From NCBI GenBank assembly GCA_963969595.1, contig OZ018411.1:4590501-4654500 (forward strand): a stretch of DNA of 64,000 nt. Reading direction: 5' to 3'. A program made the position numbers and the translations under genes. Under the pieces are notes generated by a model. It did not search any database and was not told where the DNA came from. It worked only from the letters and a program-made list of their open reading frames with translations. Source of the DNA: Neckera pumila. Taxonomy: Eukaryota > Streptophyta > Bryopsida > Hypnales > Neckeraceae. Positions 25,201 through 35,099 of the stretch are shown here, piece after piece; the first letter of the stretch is position 1, and every line of letters begins with the position of its first letter.

Positions 25201-27262
25201 ATATGTTGTATTGCCACTTGCATCGGAATTGGTGCATGAAAATGTTCCATTTGTGCGCACTCTTCTCTTACATGGTGGCAAAAGAACTGGAAAAACTCTT
25301 TTAGTAAGTCACAAATCAATTCTGTACATTAAAAAGCCTTTATATGAATTAAAATTTTATTCTTTTAAATGTATATAATATATTTATTATTGAGATATCA
25401 ATAGATGATATTTGGGGGTCTTGGAGGGCCGTTTCAAGCTTGTTCCCTGATCTGCCCAGATCCAGTGAATGCCGGTACGGGTGTGTCAGAAAATTTTAAA
25501 AAAAAATAATAATAATAATAATAATAATAATTTTTACCAAAATATCATTTTAAGCAAGTTTTGTTTTTTGTTTTTTTTGTTTTTTTTTCAAAAAGTGACG
25601 TGGCAGTCGCTCGACTACGTCAGCCAGCTGCTGCTGCATTCCCAGACTGCGGGAACGCAGTTGACAGCAGGGGAACTTAGAGCCTTCTAAGACCCCCAAA
25701 TCTCATCTAATGAACCAACTATTCTATTTTTATATTATAATATTTTCAAATTCAAGATCTTATTAGTGTATTTCAATAGGCTCATGCTGCTTGCACTTCA
25801 GCCAGAGCAACTTTTTTTAATTTGTCCGCTAAGATTATTGATGGAAAATATCAAGGACCAAAGAACATTGCAAGAATGCTTCAAATTGTATTTAAATTGG
25901 CAAAGATTATGTCACCTTCTATGATTTATATTGAAGATGTTGATCAAGTTGGTATTTAAGTTATAAACAACGATTTTTTAATTTGATGAAGCATAATCAA
26001 ATGCTATTTGTAGGACCTAATTTAATTCCCTTCAACTTATTATTGACAATATATTAAGTACTATTGTTTGTAAACATTAAAATATTATTGTAATTTATAA
26101 GCCAAAATATTAATTTTACATGTGATTATTTTTGTGACAACCAATGATTTATTTACTTGAGACTTATTTAACTTGTATATAAGACATGAAAATATACAAT
26201 AGTTGGAATGAACAGGTATTTGTAACTGACAAGAAAAAAATTAAGGCATATGGGTTGATTGATAAACCCAATCGTATTAAAAAAAACTTGATGAAGGAAA
26301 TAAAAGCTTTATTTCCGGGAGAACGTGTTTTTTTCCTTGGGACAACAAGTAGTCCTCAAGTAAGAAGATTATGAAGTACTAAAATTGATTTAAAAAGACC
26401 AAATAAAATTAAAATAAGACAAAAACGTAATAAAATTTGAATTAAAGGTTGCATTTTGGATGATTTGAATTTTCAAAATGAATTTATAATAAATTGTAAT
26501 ACATTTTTATTATAAAAGAAATTTGTATCAGGATTTACAAGGCAAAAAAGGTGCTTCAAAAGCAACAGCAAACTTTTGCAAATTCTTTTCAAAACGGATT
26601 TATACACCATACCCTGATTATGGTGCTCATATGCTCATATGGCGAGGACTATTAGAAAGACATGGAGCCATTCTTACTCACCACTTTAATGTTTCTACTC
26701 TTGCATATTTGTCTTTAGACTATAGCATAGGCGATATTGAAGATATTTGCAAAACAGTGTTGACTACACAAAGAGTTCGAAAGGTACTAAACCAAGTTAA
26801 TATTTATAATTATTATTATTTTTAAAATTGATATTTTTGAAATAGATATCTCAAAGTTTGAAACAAATTTAATTTGAGAATTTGAGAATTGTGTTGTTTT
26901 TGAATAGGCTGCAAGGGTTAAATTAAAAGTTGAAGAAGTTGTAGATCATTTATATGAATACAATCCCATTGAGCCAAATCTTCATTATATTGCAAAAGTA
27001 ATCTAAAATTCAATTCTATTTCAAAGCTATATATTTACAATGCCTATATTTCTAGTTATGTGTCATATTTTCAATAAATTCATCAATATCACTTACAACA
27101 AACTTGAATTTCTTTTGATAAATTTAAATTTTATTTTGAATTAAATACTATGTACAGCACTTTGGAAAGCCTCCACAACCAATTCTTGAAGATCCAGACG
27201 CAAATAAGAAAAACAAAGGAAAAGCTAATCCCAAAGATGCCAAAAATAAAAAACAAAAATAA
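19285..27262 (+). CDS. DRC11: Dynein regulatory complex subunit 11 (IQ and AAA domain protein, IQCA1-like), 20 exons
   Basis: DRC11 is a structural subunit of the nexin-dynein regulatory complex linking axonemal doublets. Exons: 19285-19295, 19444-19573, 19669-19743, 19941-20018, 20282-20355, 20711-20809, 21021-21182, 22823-22878, 23070-23156, 23405-23469, 23574-23749, 23941-24321, 24425-24586, 24783-25058, 25181-25303, 25780-25947, 26216-26359, 26532-26783, 26908-26997, 27158-27262; about 904 aa. Early IVHPQKRR matches the family. An IQ motif (IQAEERGRQSR, about residue 209) spans an intron; a second IQ-like site is LQKVARGFNAR. Lys/Glu-rich charged segments precede the AAA domain, with P-loop GGKRTGKT (about 643-650) and a degenerate Walker B, IYIEDVD. 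The C-terminus is a Lys-rich tail. Oddities: the phase fails by one base between 20355 and 20711, and two introns begin GC. The 11-nt first exon is inferred. Confidence 0.92.
21184..21495. mobile_element. TAAGGTAGTCTGC MITE abutting a DRC11 exon
   Basis: The left end TAAGGTAGTCCGCTCTTAAAGC begins one base after the G that follows the exon end (21182). The right end is GCTTTTAGAGCAGACTGCCTTA (21495). The inverted ends are about 20 bp. It is a relative of the copies at 3783 and 52194. Bases +2 to +6 of this intron's donor (GTAAGG) belong to the element. Confidence 0.8.
22100..22744. mobile_element. TTAA/CCCCTAAAGG element in a DRC11 intron
   Basis: It ends ATTTTAGGAGTTAA (22744). The interior shows, in family order, CCAAAAAACACCCC, AACCATAGGATGTTGCATTAG, CAATCCCAATGATGAGATT and GGGCATGTATTGAAATAAAA. 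The left terminus is eroded, so the start is approximate. It lies in the same 1.64-kb intron as the MITE at 21184-21495. Confidence 0.6.
23198..23284. mobile_element. short Stowaway-like MITE
   Basis: TAGTACCCCCTTTGTTTTTA at the left and AAAAACGGAGGTAGTA at the right form the familiar 'CTCCCTCCGT' type of inverted end. The inner arms AAAAGACCCGTATTTCCTTT and AAAGGAACACGGGTCTTTTT pair almost fully. At 87 bp it makes an almost complete hairpin. It lies in a DRC11 intron; a possible half copy (ACTCCTTGTCCCAAAAAAAT) lies at 23802-23821. Confidence 0.7.
25402..25709. mobile_element. MITE with TAGATGATATTTGGGGGTC inverted ends
   Basis: The ends TAGATGATATTTGGGGGTCT and its inverse AGACCCCCAAATCTCATCTA enclose 308 bp. 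The interior is GC-rich for this region (GCCCAGATCCAGTGAATGCC, CAGCCAGCTGCTGCTGC) around a simple AAT/T-rich core. A second copy with the same interior lies at 61933-62216. This one sits in a DRC11 intron just after the P-loop exon. Confidence 0.85.
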
Positions 27263-28143
27263 TAATAAATCTCACATAATTTTAGTTAGTTTAGAAATCA
27301 ATATTGTTGTGTTATAAAATTGTTTGGTTTAAAAGAAAAATATGGAAATTAAAAAAAAATTCCAAATGTGAATGTCTAAGTAATACAAGATTGACTAGAA
27401 CCATAAATTTGTATGAACAACTAAACTTTTAAAATTCCAAGACAAATCATAAAGAAATGTTAGATACAAAAAAATTGAACGATTCATATAAAATCAAAAA
27501 TTCTATGATTAAAAAGGATTTGACAATTTGTTTTCAAAGTGAAATAAGACCCGATTTGTTCAATTTTCTTAATTTGAAAGATTTGTATGATTTGAGTGAA
27601 TGGCACACTTTTTGTATTTAAATAATTAGAAATAATCAAGTGCATAGTAATAGTCCATTTTCATTTAATTTTGGTGAATTTATTTTTGAAGCAAATGCAT
27701 CTTATTTTAGAATATGAATCCAATTTTGATTAATCATTGATAAAAGTCTTGTTATGTAGTATTGCATACCTGTAATGTTTTGTAAGTTAGTAGAATCTTA
27801 ATTAGATATTAATTTTGATAAGTCATTCATAATTTCAATTTTTTGATAAATAAATAAAAAATATCTGGCATGATTGATGAAAAATCAAGGAATTTCATTT
27901 GTAGACTAACTTATACTTCATCTTTTGATTGTTTTATTTTATTTTCATTTACAAGTTTTCATTTAATAAAATTTAATTGGTAATGTACTTTGATTTTTTA
28001 ATAACTAGTGATCATTCTTGATTCCTTGATCACTCTAAACGGAAGTAGATTCTTCAATTGTGTAGGACTATGGATCTTGATGCATCTAAAGTCAGTCTAG
28101 ACTTATGCAATAGTGTCGATCTGTAAAATGCAATCCGTTTGTC
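27263..28143. other. DRC11 3' flank, no gene seen
   Basis: This is AT-rich sequence that includes the DRC11 3' untranslated region. No other feature was recognised. Confidence 0.5.
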
Positions 28144-29049
28144 TTAACTCCTAAAATACCAAGGCAATTTGTGGCTCCAAAACCACCGAGAACTGCCATT
28201 TCTGCTGTGATCACTCTCTAAACCAAAAAAAAAAATTTTTTAGAATATAACCGTAGGATCTTGTACTTCACTTGTCTAAAATCATGTGGTAATTTAATGA
28301 AGTTTGATCTATTAGCATTTGAAGTTGGAAAAAGAAGTTTTTTTGAATTGTGGCCAGCAATTTCAAATGACTTTGACGGCCATTTGTGGATTTTTCTTGC
28401 ACTACACACCATTAAGTTAAAAAATTTTGTGTTGAACATTTGAGTTGAGAGTTGGGGAATAAAATTTTAGAATGTCAAAACGTGATTTCCACATACAAAA
28501 AAATTGTTAAATAAAAGTAGGTCCAAAATTGAACAAAACACTAAATCGTTAATAGCTCTTAAGTTGAATTAGAACACCATAATCCCAACGGTGGGAATGT
28601 TCTTGCAAACAAACTTAACCTTTTCAAAAAAAAAAAAATTGAAAAAATTTGAAAATTGCATTCAAAAATGAATTATATAAGTTCTTTTTTTTAAGATGCT
28701 TCGATTGCTTGAAAAATAGATTGTCCATAACTTTCTCATTTTGAGTCCAAATAGAATTCAAAGCTTCAAATGTAGACAAAAACCTGATCTTTGAGAAAAA
28801 AAAATGAAAAAAAAAATTTTAATTTTTTAATGTTTGTTTTTTCTACCCGACGAACTGCTTTTTGGACTTTGGGTGGCACAACTTTTGTTCCCAGGCACCA
28901 ATTGGAAAAAAAATTATATTTTTAGAAAACTAATGTGGTTTCCTATCTTCAAAAAAAGTTTCAAAAAATTAGGTCAAAATTTCAGGTCGTACAAACCTGC
29001 CCAAAATCCCAAGTGTCCCCCAAGGGGACTTTGGTACTTTAGGGGTTAA
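28144..29049. mobile_element. TTAA/CCCCTAAAGG element, near full length
   Basis: It begins TTAACTCCTAAAATACCAAG and ends GGTACTTTAGGGGTTAA, so it is flanked by TTAA at both sides with diverged inverted ends. At 906 bp its interior is collinear with 59661-60596, including AACTGCCATTTC, CCGTAGGATCTTGTACTTCA and AAGATGCTTCGATTGC. It has no long ORF. Confidence 0.8.
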
Positions 29050-31329
29050 AATATATCTGTGGTACTTCTATAGTTTTTCATTAGATATCACAAATTTGTT
29101 TAGAGATAGAGAGTGTATAGCAAAATTGGGAGAAAACTCACAAAATCTTTTGAAAATGTGGTTTTTGACCTATGTAAAGTCAATGCTTAATTTTGATCAA
29201 GCAGTCAGGGTTGGCATTCCTTACTCAATAATAAATTGAAGTTGGCAAACGTAATTTGGCAATAAATTGCATAAAAAAGGATTTTTTTTCCCAAAGAATA
29301 ATTTTTAGTAAAAAAATGCTATTCCACAAATTTTGGTATTTATTTTAGATATACATTTTACCAACCTTGATCCCAAGGTATAGTAGTCTTGTGTAGTTAT
29401 CGAGTATCATGTATGATTGCTGAGCAAATTATCAAAATCAAGTACATTAAAGACTTAATTTGAGCAGCTATAAATTTTATGATATTTTGAGAGATTTAGT
29501 ATTTATTGCTACAACTAAATTTTGACAAATATAATTAGTTTTGAGGGTCAGGGTATACTATTTGTACTTACCATATAAATGTTGTGCATGAAAGACTAAG
29601 ACTGAATATCCTTGACATAAGGATTCATCTTATCAAAATCTAACTTACAGCCATATACAAATTGAGGCATGATTTTAAAGAATATTAAATATCAAATCAC
29701 AAGTTGAGGATAGATTTTGGCATGAATTGAAAGTTTTTTCATTTTGGGTCCTACTTGAAATCCATTGTGTTAGAATCTCAATTACTACGGCGCTGTCATC
29801 ATTGGCTTGGAAATCTTTACATTGCCCATATAATATCATTAAATATATTAAAGCCATGGAGGACCTTTAAATATCCTTTGAATGATTCTAAGAAAGCTTA
29901 TCGGATGGAAAAAATATTTTTTCATCCATTCATATGTGTGGGAGTTTCATGAATGCTTTTCAAGTGAATGAATTGGATATTCCCTCATTGTAGTATATTT
30001 TGACTTTTTTTACATAAGAAGATGCTCAATCCATGGATTATTGGGTAGTGTATTTTGGCAACTTCAAGCACCTTATCCTCGATGAGAATTTCAAGCATAA
30101 AAATGATGTCAAATGCAATTTCTACTCCAATTTGAAATTTTTCTAAGATTCAATGTATTTTATTCCAATTTGAACTTTGGACCATAGTCTTGTGATTTTC
30201 TAATTATGGAAATACATGATAAATATTTTTACTCCATGATATTCTACACAATTATATACATTTATAAAAAATTCACAATAATTTCAAATTTTCATTAAAA
30301 AATGGATGCTTATCTATGAAAAAGAAATATTAAAAAAATTCAAGAATACATTGTCACAATATGGGATTATATAGAACAAAAGGATTTTGAAATTTTAACT
30401 CTATAGTCATAGGCTTGTCTTTTAAGTTAAACCAAGTTACTTTCCATTTAAAGTGAGTTCAAAATTAATTTTTTGGATTTGTAAACCACCACTCAATGTT
30501 GCACTTTTGCAGCCATTGATATTTTAAATCCAAATTTTTCCACCTTTCAAGGGAGGCATGTTTTTTCTACAATGTGCTGGTGGAAGGATAATTTCTTTGA
30601 CCTTCAAGAATATTACACAATGTCAATTTTTATCCTTGTAGCTAGCAAAGGTTTCATCCTTCCGAGCATTCTTCTAGTGAACTTCTTCATATCAATAACT
30701 TTTTCCCAAGGAAAGTCTCCTATCTTTGTTCTAAAGCCAATAACTTTGTCACTAATCAACATCCATTCTCAACCACTATATAATTTGAATAAAGTGCTTA
30801 TAAAATATCCTTGTTTTTGGATGCATCTACCTCCGTCAAATAGTCATCATAAAATAATCCTCTATGCTGGTACTCTGTAATTTAGGGTTCTTCCTAAATA
30901 TTCAAGAGCCAGTTTATTCTAAATATAATATCTTATTTCTACTTAATACTATGCAACAATTTATTTGTGTGGACAAGGATTATAGCAAAATTTGGTTTTA
31001 TATGTGTGGAATATAGCACTGAGATATATAATATGAATAGAAATGTAATTCTATATGAAATGAAAACTTGTCCCAAAGAAGGCTTTATCTCTATATTCTT
31101 CTTAATCTATAGTTTAATTTGGCAAATAAAATTCAAAATCTATATTTTCCCTCCCACTATTGATAGCCTCTTTCAAGGAATAATTGATACATATTGCTAT
31201 GTGAGAAGAAACTAAGCCTTTAGAAACCACAGTATCATTGCAAGTTCCGAGCACAATAGTTGGCTCCTGAATACTATGGTTTGTTAGGTATTTGCTAAGG
31301 ACATCTTTAATTAGTAGGATTAATGTGTA
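29050..31329. other. AT-rich intergenic with one dispersed repeat
   Basis: The stretch at about 29945-30200 is repeated at about 40930-41205 with moderate similarity (TTGGATATTCC, TACATAAGAA and GTAGTGTATTTTGGCAA in the same order). This suggests an old transposon family. An open frame of 102 codons at 30572-30880 has no recognisable domain. No gene was called. Confidence 0.5.
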
Positions 31330-31810
31330 GGCCCTCCAAATATATTTCTAAGTTTTCAATGCTTTATAATTAGAACTTGAAATTACTATCATTAGAAGCA
31401 TACCCAAGAGTACTTTAAATGAATATAGAAAAATTCAAATTTACACATTGACCCCTTATTTGGACCATTGAAATAAACCAATTCAAAAGTAAGTTAAAAG
31501 ACAAAATTATAAAGGCCTTTGCAAATCATGCTTAAGAAAGCAAAATTATGCCAATGGCATGGCATTTTGGAATGTAGTTGGCATAATTTTTCTTTCTTAA
31601 GCATGATTTGCTAAGGCCTTTATAATTTTTATTTTTTAGCTTACTATTGAAGGGGTTTATTTGATGGTCCAATCCCTAAATTTAAATTTATTGTTTCTAA
31701 TTAAAGTAAATTTTGGATGCACTTCTAATGATAATCATTTCAAGTTCTAATTCTAAAGCACTGAAATTTTCGAAAATTAATAAAAAAAGAAATAATATAT
31801 ATGGAGGGTC
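31330..31810. mobile_element. large foldback element upstream of RPL21
   Basis: Almost the whole interval is an imperfect palindrome with arms of about 220 bp. GGCCCTCCAAATATAT at the left pairs with ATATATGGAGGGTC at the right. ATTAGAACTTGAAAT pairs with TCAAGTTCTAATTCT. AAAGGCCTTTGCAAATCATG pairs with CATGATTTGCTAAGGCCTTT, and AAAATTATGCCAA pairs with TTGGCATAATTTT. The loop is about 23 bp at 31557-31580. It is a foldback MITE ending about 220 bp before the RPL21 start codon. Confidence 0.85.
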
Positions 31811-31948
31811 AGTTGAGGGCGCCCTAATATCAGCATGGGAATTGATATCTAGGACAAACCATTAGCGGTCCGGCCCTGTCCGAAGTTTTTCCCGAGCCAC
31901 GGGTACAGCTTCGGAACCCCAGACCTAAACCCGACTGTGCAGAGCAAG

Positions 31949-31958
31949 TTTAGGGTTT
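31949..31958 (+). promoter_or_regulatory. telo-box in the RPL21 promoter/leader
   Basis: TTTAGGGTTT is the inverse of the AAACCCTAA telo-box, common just upstream of or within the leader of plant ribosomal-protein genes. It is 72 bp before the start codon. A pyrimidine tract (CTTTTCTCTTTCTCTC) follows at 31985-32000 and may mark the transcription start. Confidence 0.7.
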
Positions 31959-32029
31959 AACGCTCAAGTTCAGGTGAGGAAGCCCTTTTCTCTTTCTCTC
32001 GTCCCGTGTGTGCGCAGAGACGTTTCGCG

Positions 32030-33396
32030 ATGCCGGCTGGTCATGGGCTTCGTTCTCGCACGAGGGACTTGTTCTCCAGGCCCTTCAGGCACAAAGGTTA
32101 CATCCCCTTGACTGTCTACCTGCGTACCTTTAAGATCGGGGACTATGTCGACATCAAGGTGAACGGGGCTATTCACAAGGGCATGCCCCACAAGTTCTAC
32201 CATGGACGCACCGGCATCGTCTGGAACGTCACCAAGCGCGCCGTCGGTGTGGTGATGAACAAGCAGGTACGCTACTTTCCTTCGCTACATGACGGATATC
32301 TCTTTTTGCTTGACTATCTAGTTCGTGGTTTCGTGCTGCTTTTTCGGCGCTTGTGGAGTGCCTGAAGACATGGTATCGAAACGGAAGGGAACCGTTCATT
32401 CTATGTCTAGGGTTTCAGCCGTTGCTTTCCTAGCTTAGTGATCGGCATTGATGGTTTGACGTCGTGATAGTCGACCGCTTGGTTACTTGCATAAGCGGAA
32501 TGTTATCTTTTTTACCGGAGCTTGCGTCTGCGTCTTCACCTTGGCCCGAGTTTTGTTTCACTCCTACTTGCAACTCGACCTAGCTTTATCCTTGCTCTAA
32601 CTCTGACTTTGATGCTCTGAATGTTACGCCTTCTATGCCCGTCTTGTAATCAAGATTCTTCTTGAATTCAGCATGATATATCTGGGGTGACATGTAGAAC
32701 GGCGCACCCTAGTGTGTATTCATGAAAAGCAGAGGTCCATGTGACCAACCTCTGCGGCACCCTTTTTGTAAATGTTTTATTCAAGTCGAAGCAGGAACGG
32801 CCTAGCGGCCTTTCTGGCCTTGTCACAAACCCTACTTGCTGTGTCCCGTCGGTTTCGTGGTTCATGAAGGTCCGCTGTTCAGTATGCTAGTCTATATTTT
32901 TAGTATGTCAGATATGGTTTCCATCGATGACCCACGAGCAGCACTTTTGATCAGCCATACACGCATTTGGAATCATTTGTTTCGTATTTGTAGTCGGATT
33001 GAAACGATCTCTTTTTCTATGTTGTCGATGTTTTTTGTCGCCGGATATATGTATCTCTTGAATTTTCGAGTGTTGGTGGCACCGGTTTTGCGTTAGGTCA
33101 TGGTCAGCTCAACATGTATTGGTTGTTCCTTGGGGCAGGTTGGAAACAGGATTATTCAGAAGCGTCTTCATGTGCGCATTGAGCACGTGCAGCCTTCACG
33201 CTGCCGGGAGGAGTTCCTGGAGCGCCGTAAGAGCAATGACATCAAGAAGGCCGAGGCGAAAGCAAGGGGTGAGACTGTGGACCTTAAGCGCCAGCCTGCA
33301 GGTCCCAGGGCTGGATTTGTCCTTGATTCCTCCACCCTAGAGACTGTCACTCCCATTCCTTATGATGTCGTGAATGACCTCAAGGGAGGATACTAA
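32030..33396 (+). CDS. RPL21: 60S ribosomal protein eL21 (RPL21), 2 exons
   Basis: This is a structural protein of the cytosolic large ribosomal subunit. Exon 1 (32030-32266) starts at ATG in the context TTTCGCGATGCCG and encodes 79 residues beginning [17 protein letters not shown], with the family block [19 protein letters not shown]. It ends AAGCAG|GTACGC in phase 0. Exon 2 (33139-33396) follows TTGGGGCAG and encodes 85 residues ([16 protein letters not shown] to DLKGGY) plus TAA. The total of 164 aa equals the usual plant length. The 872-bp intron contains no element. Codon use is GC-rich, unlike the ciliary genes to the left. No defects were seen. Confidence 0.98.
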
Positions 33397-34068
33397 ATTT
33401 TGTCTCTCAAATGGATTGAGCCCATTGTATCCCAACTGTATCTTTGCATATTGAATACAAGGTTTGGGACCAAGTCGAATGTCTTCATTTGAATTTGTCT
33501 GGATTGTTGTCAGTATGATTGATTTCTGCATCCTATGCTTTTCAATGTGGACGTTATGCTTGGGGCGATGTTCTTTGCGCCAATACATGCTCATATGGTA
33601 GGCTGTTCAACTCGAAGTGTTGGGTCTCCATTTAAGACGAGACAAAATGGGATGCGACGCTGGCAAAGTCTGGTTGGCATAGTCATGTGCACATCATAAC
33701 GATATGAGAAATTGGCTGTGGCCCGTTGACTCTTTCTAAGTTCCAGAGCTTAAGAATTGCAATAAGGTAGAAGCACCCAAAACCGCCACTTTTTCTGCAT
33801 CAAGAAGTTTTTTTGTTTTTTTTAAGAATGTGGGCTTTTTCTCAAGGAGATTAACATTTTTACTATGGATTGTCATGACAACACTTAAAATCTAAACTTC
33901 CTAGGTCCACTCCTTCAATGGTTGAATGTCAAAAAAATTTGATGAGATTATTAGCAAGTTCAAGAGAAATGCAATAAGTGATTCTATAATTTTTTGGTGC
34001 TCTAATTCTAGTGATGATCTTGCTGTCAGAATTGATTTAGTTGATTTTTGAAGTGACTTCGGGATTTC
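33397..34068. other. RPL21 3' flank
   Basis: This holds the 3' untranslated region and spacer. At 33763 a block TAAGGTAGAAGCACCCAAAA matches the end of the element at 62342-62954, but I found no partner end here. Confidence 0.5.
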
Positions 34069-34407
34069 TTAACCCCTAAAGGACCATGGCCCTTTTTCTG
34101 CCAAAAACACTCAAAACTGCCATTTCTATAGCAAAAAGTAAAAAAAATTGAAAAATATTTTTTTTCACATCTAACTGTAGGATCTTATATCTAACTAGTA
34201 TGAGAATGTGTCCCTTGTTTTGAGCTTATTTGGTCATAACATTTTTTCCCAGGCATCGATTGTGAAAAAAATTATATTCCCACAAAGCTTATCAATTTTT
34301 CTATCTTCAAAAAAAATTTCAAAAAATCATGACAAAATTTCAACCCGTAGGTACTTGCCCGCAAACGCATTTGTCCCCCGAAGGGACAACGGTCCTTTAG
34401 GGGTTAA
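34069..34407. mobile_element. TTAA/CCCCTAAAGG element, internally deleted
   Basis: The left TTAACCCCTAAAGGACC and right GGTCCTTTAGGGGTTAA are exact 17-bp inverted ends including TTAA. At only 339 bp, it joins the left part (ACTGCCATTTCTATAGCAAA, GTAGGATCTTATATCTAACT) directly to the right part (TTGAGCTTATTTGG, GCCCGCAAACGCATTTGTCC). This is the clearest pair of termini in the window. Confidence 0.9.
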
Positions 34408-34845
34408 ATTGACATACTGGTAATTCAATTGTAGGGTGCCTTTGAAGCCATAAAGCCATGACCAAATGAAGCCTAAACAAAGATGGTGCAGTGAACCCAA
34501 ATAAAATTAATAAAATTTTGAATGCAGAAGACTAGAAGTGAAGCCTATAGTGTATATTCAATTGAAGGAACCAATGAAAACCTTTGGGGTTCAATCAATT
34601 TGGAATTTCAAAATTTCAAAAAAAAATTGAAAGATTGAAAGGTTTTTGAGGCAACCACTGGGTTCCAAATCTTTGATGTTTATATATTGCCAAATGTAGG
34701 GTTCACCAATGGCTATTAGTCAACATATACCTTTGAAGTTCATCATAACGAGTTCATAAGACTTCTATGTCAATTGAACTTTATAAATTCATAATCTTCA
34801 AAGAACAAGTATATTTCCACTTTTTCAAACATCATTTGCAAATAC

Positions 34846-35099
34846 CTACACAAAATAGTGAAAATAGGTTCCCCGCACAAAATTCTCAAGAATCCACACT
34901 ATATAAATATTTACTATTATTGTACAATGATGCATTCAATCTAGAGTAATGTGTATGGCATAGATTAGTGTACCAACTCAAGATCCGGTTCAAAGAATTG
35001 CATGTGCCTTCATGTGGAGAAGCATTGAGTCATGAAGTACTTCATCTAAGGTAAGGCAACATAATTGGTAAAGCAACCTAATTCTACTATTTTGTGTAG
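34846..35099. mobile_element. CTACACAAAATAGTG MITE
   Basis: It is 254 bp with left end CTACACAAAATAGTGAAAAT and right end TACTATTTTGTGTAG. The interior shares TGCATTCAATCTAGAG and AGAAGCATTGAGTCATGAAG with the copy at 2609-3072. Confidence 0.75.

Noticed and set aside
25469..25690. 73-codon frame inside a DRC11 intron
   Set aside because: It lies within the MITE at 25402-25709 and includes its simple-sequence core.
30572..30880. 102-codon frame as a retrotransposon fragment
   Set aside because: No reverse transcriptase, RNase H or integrase motif is visible, and no LTRs or polypurine tract flank it.
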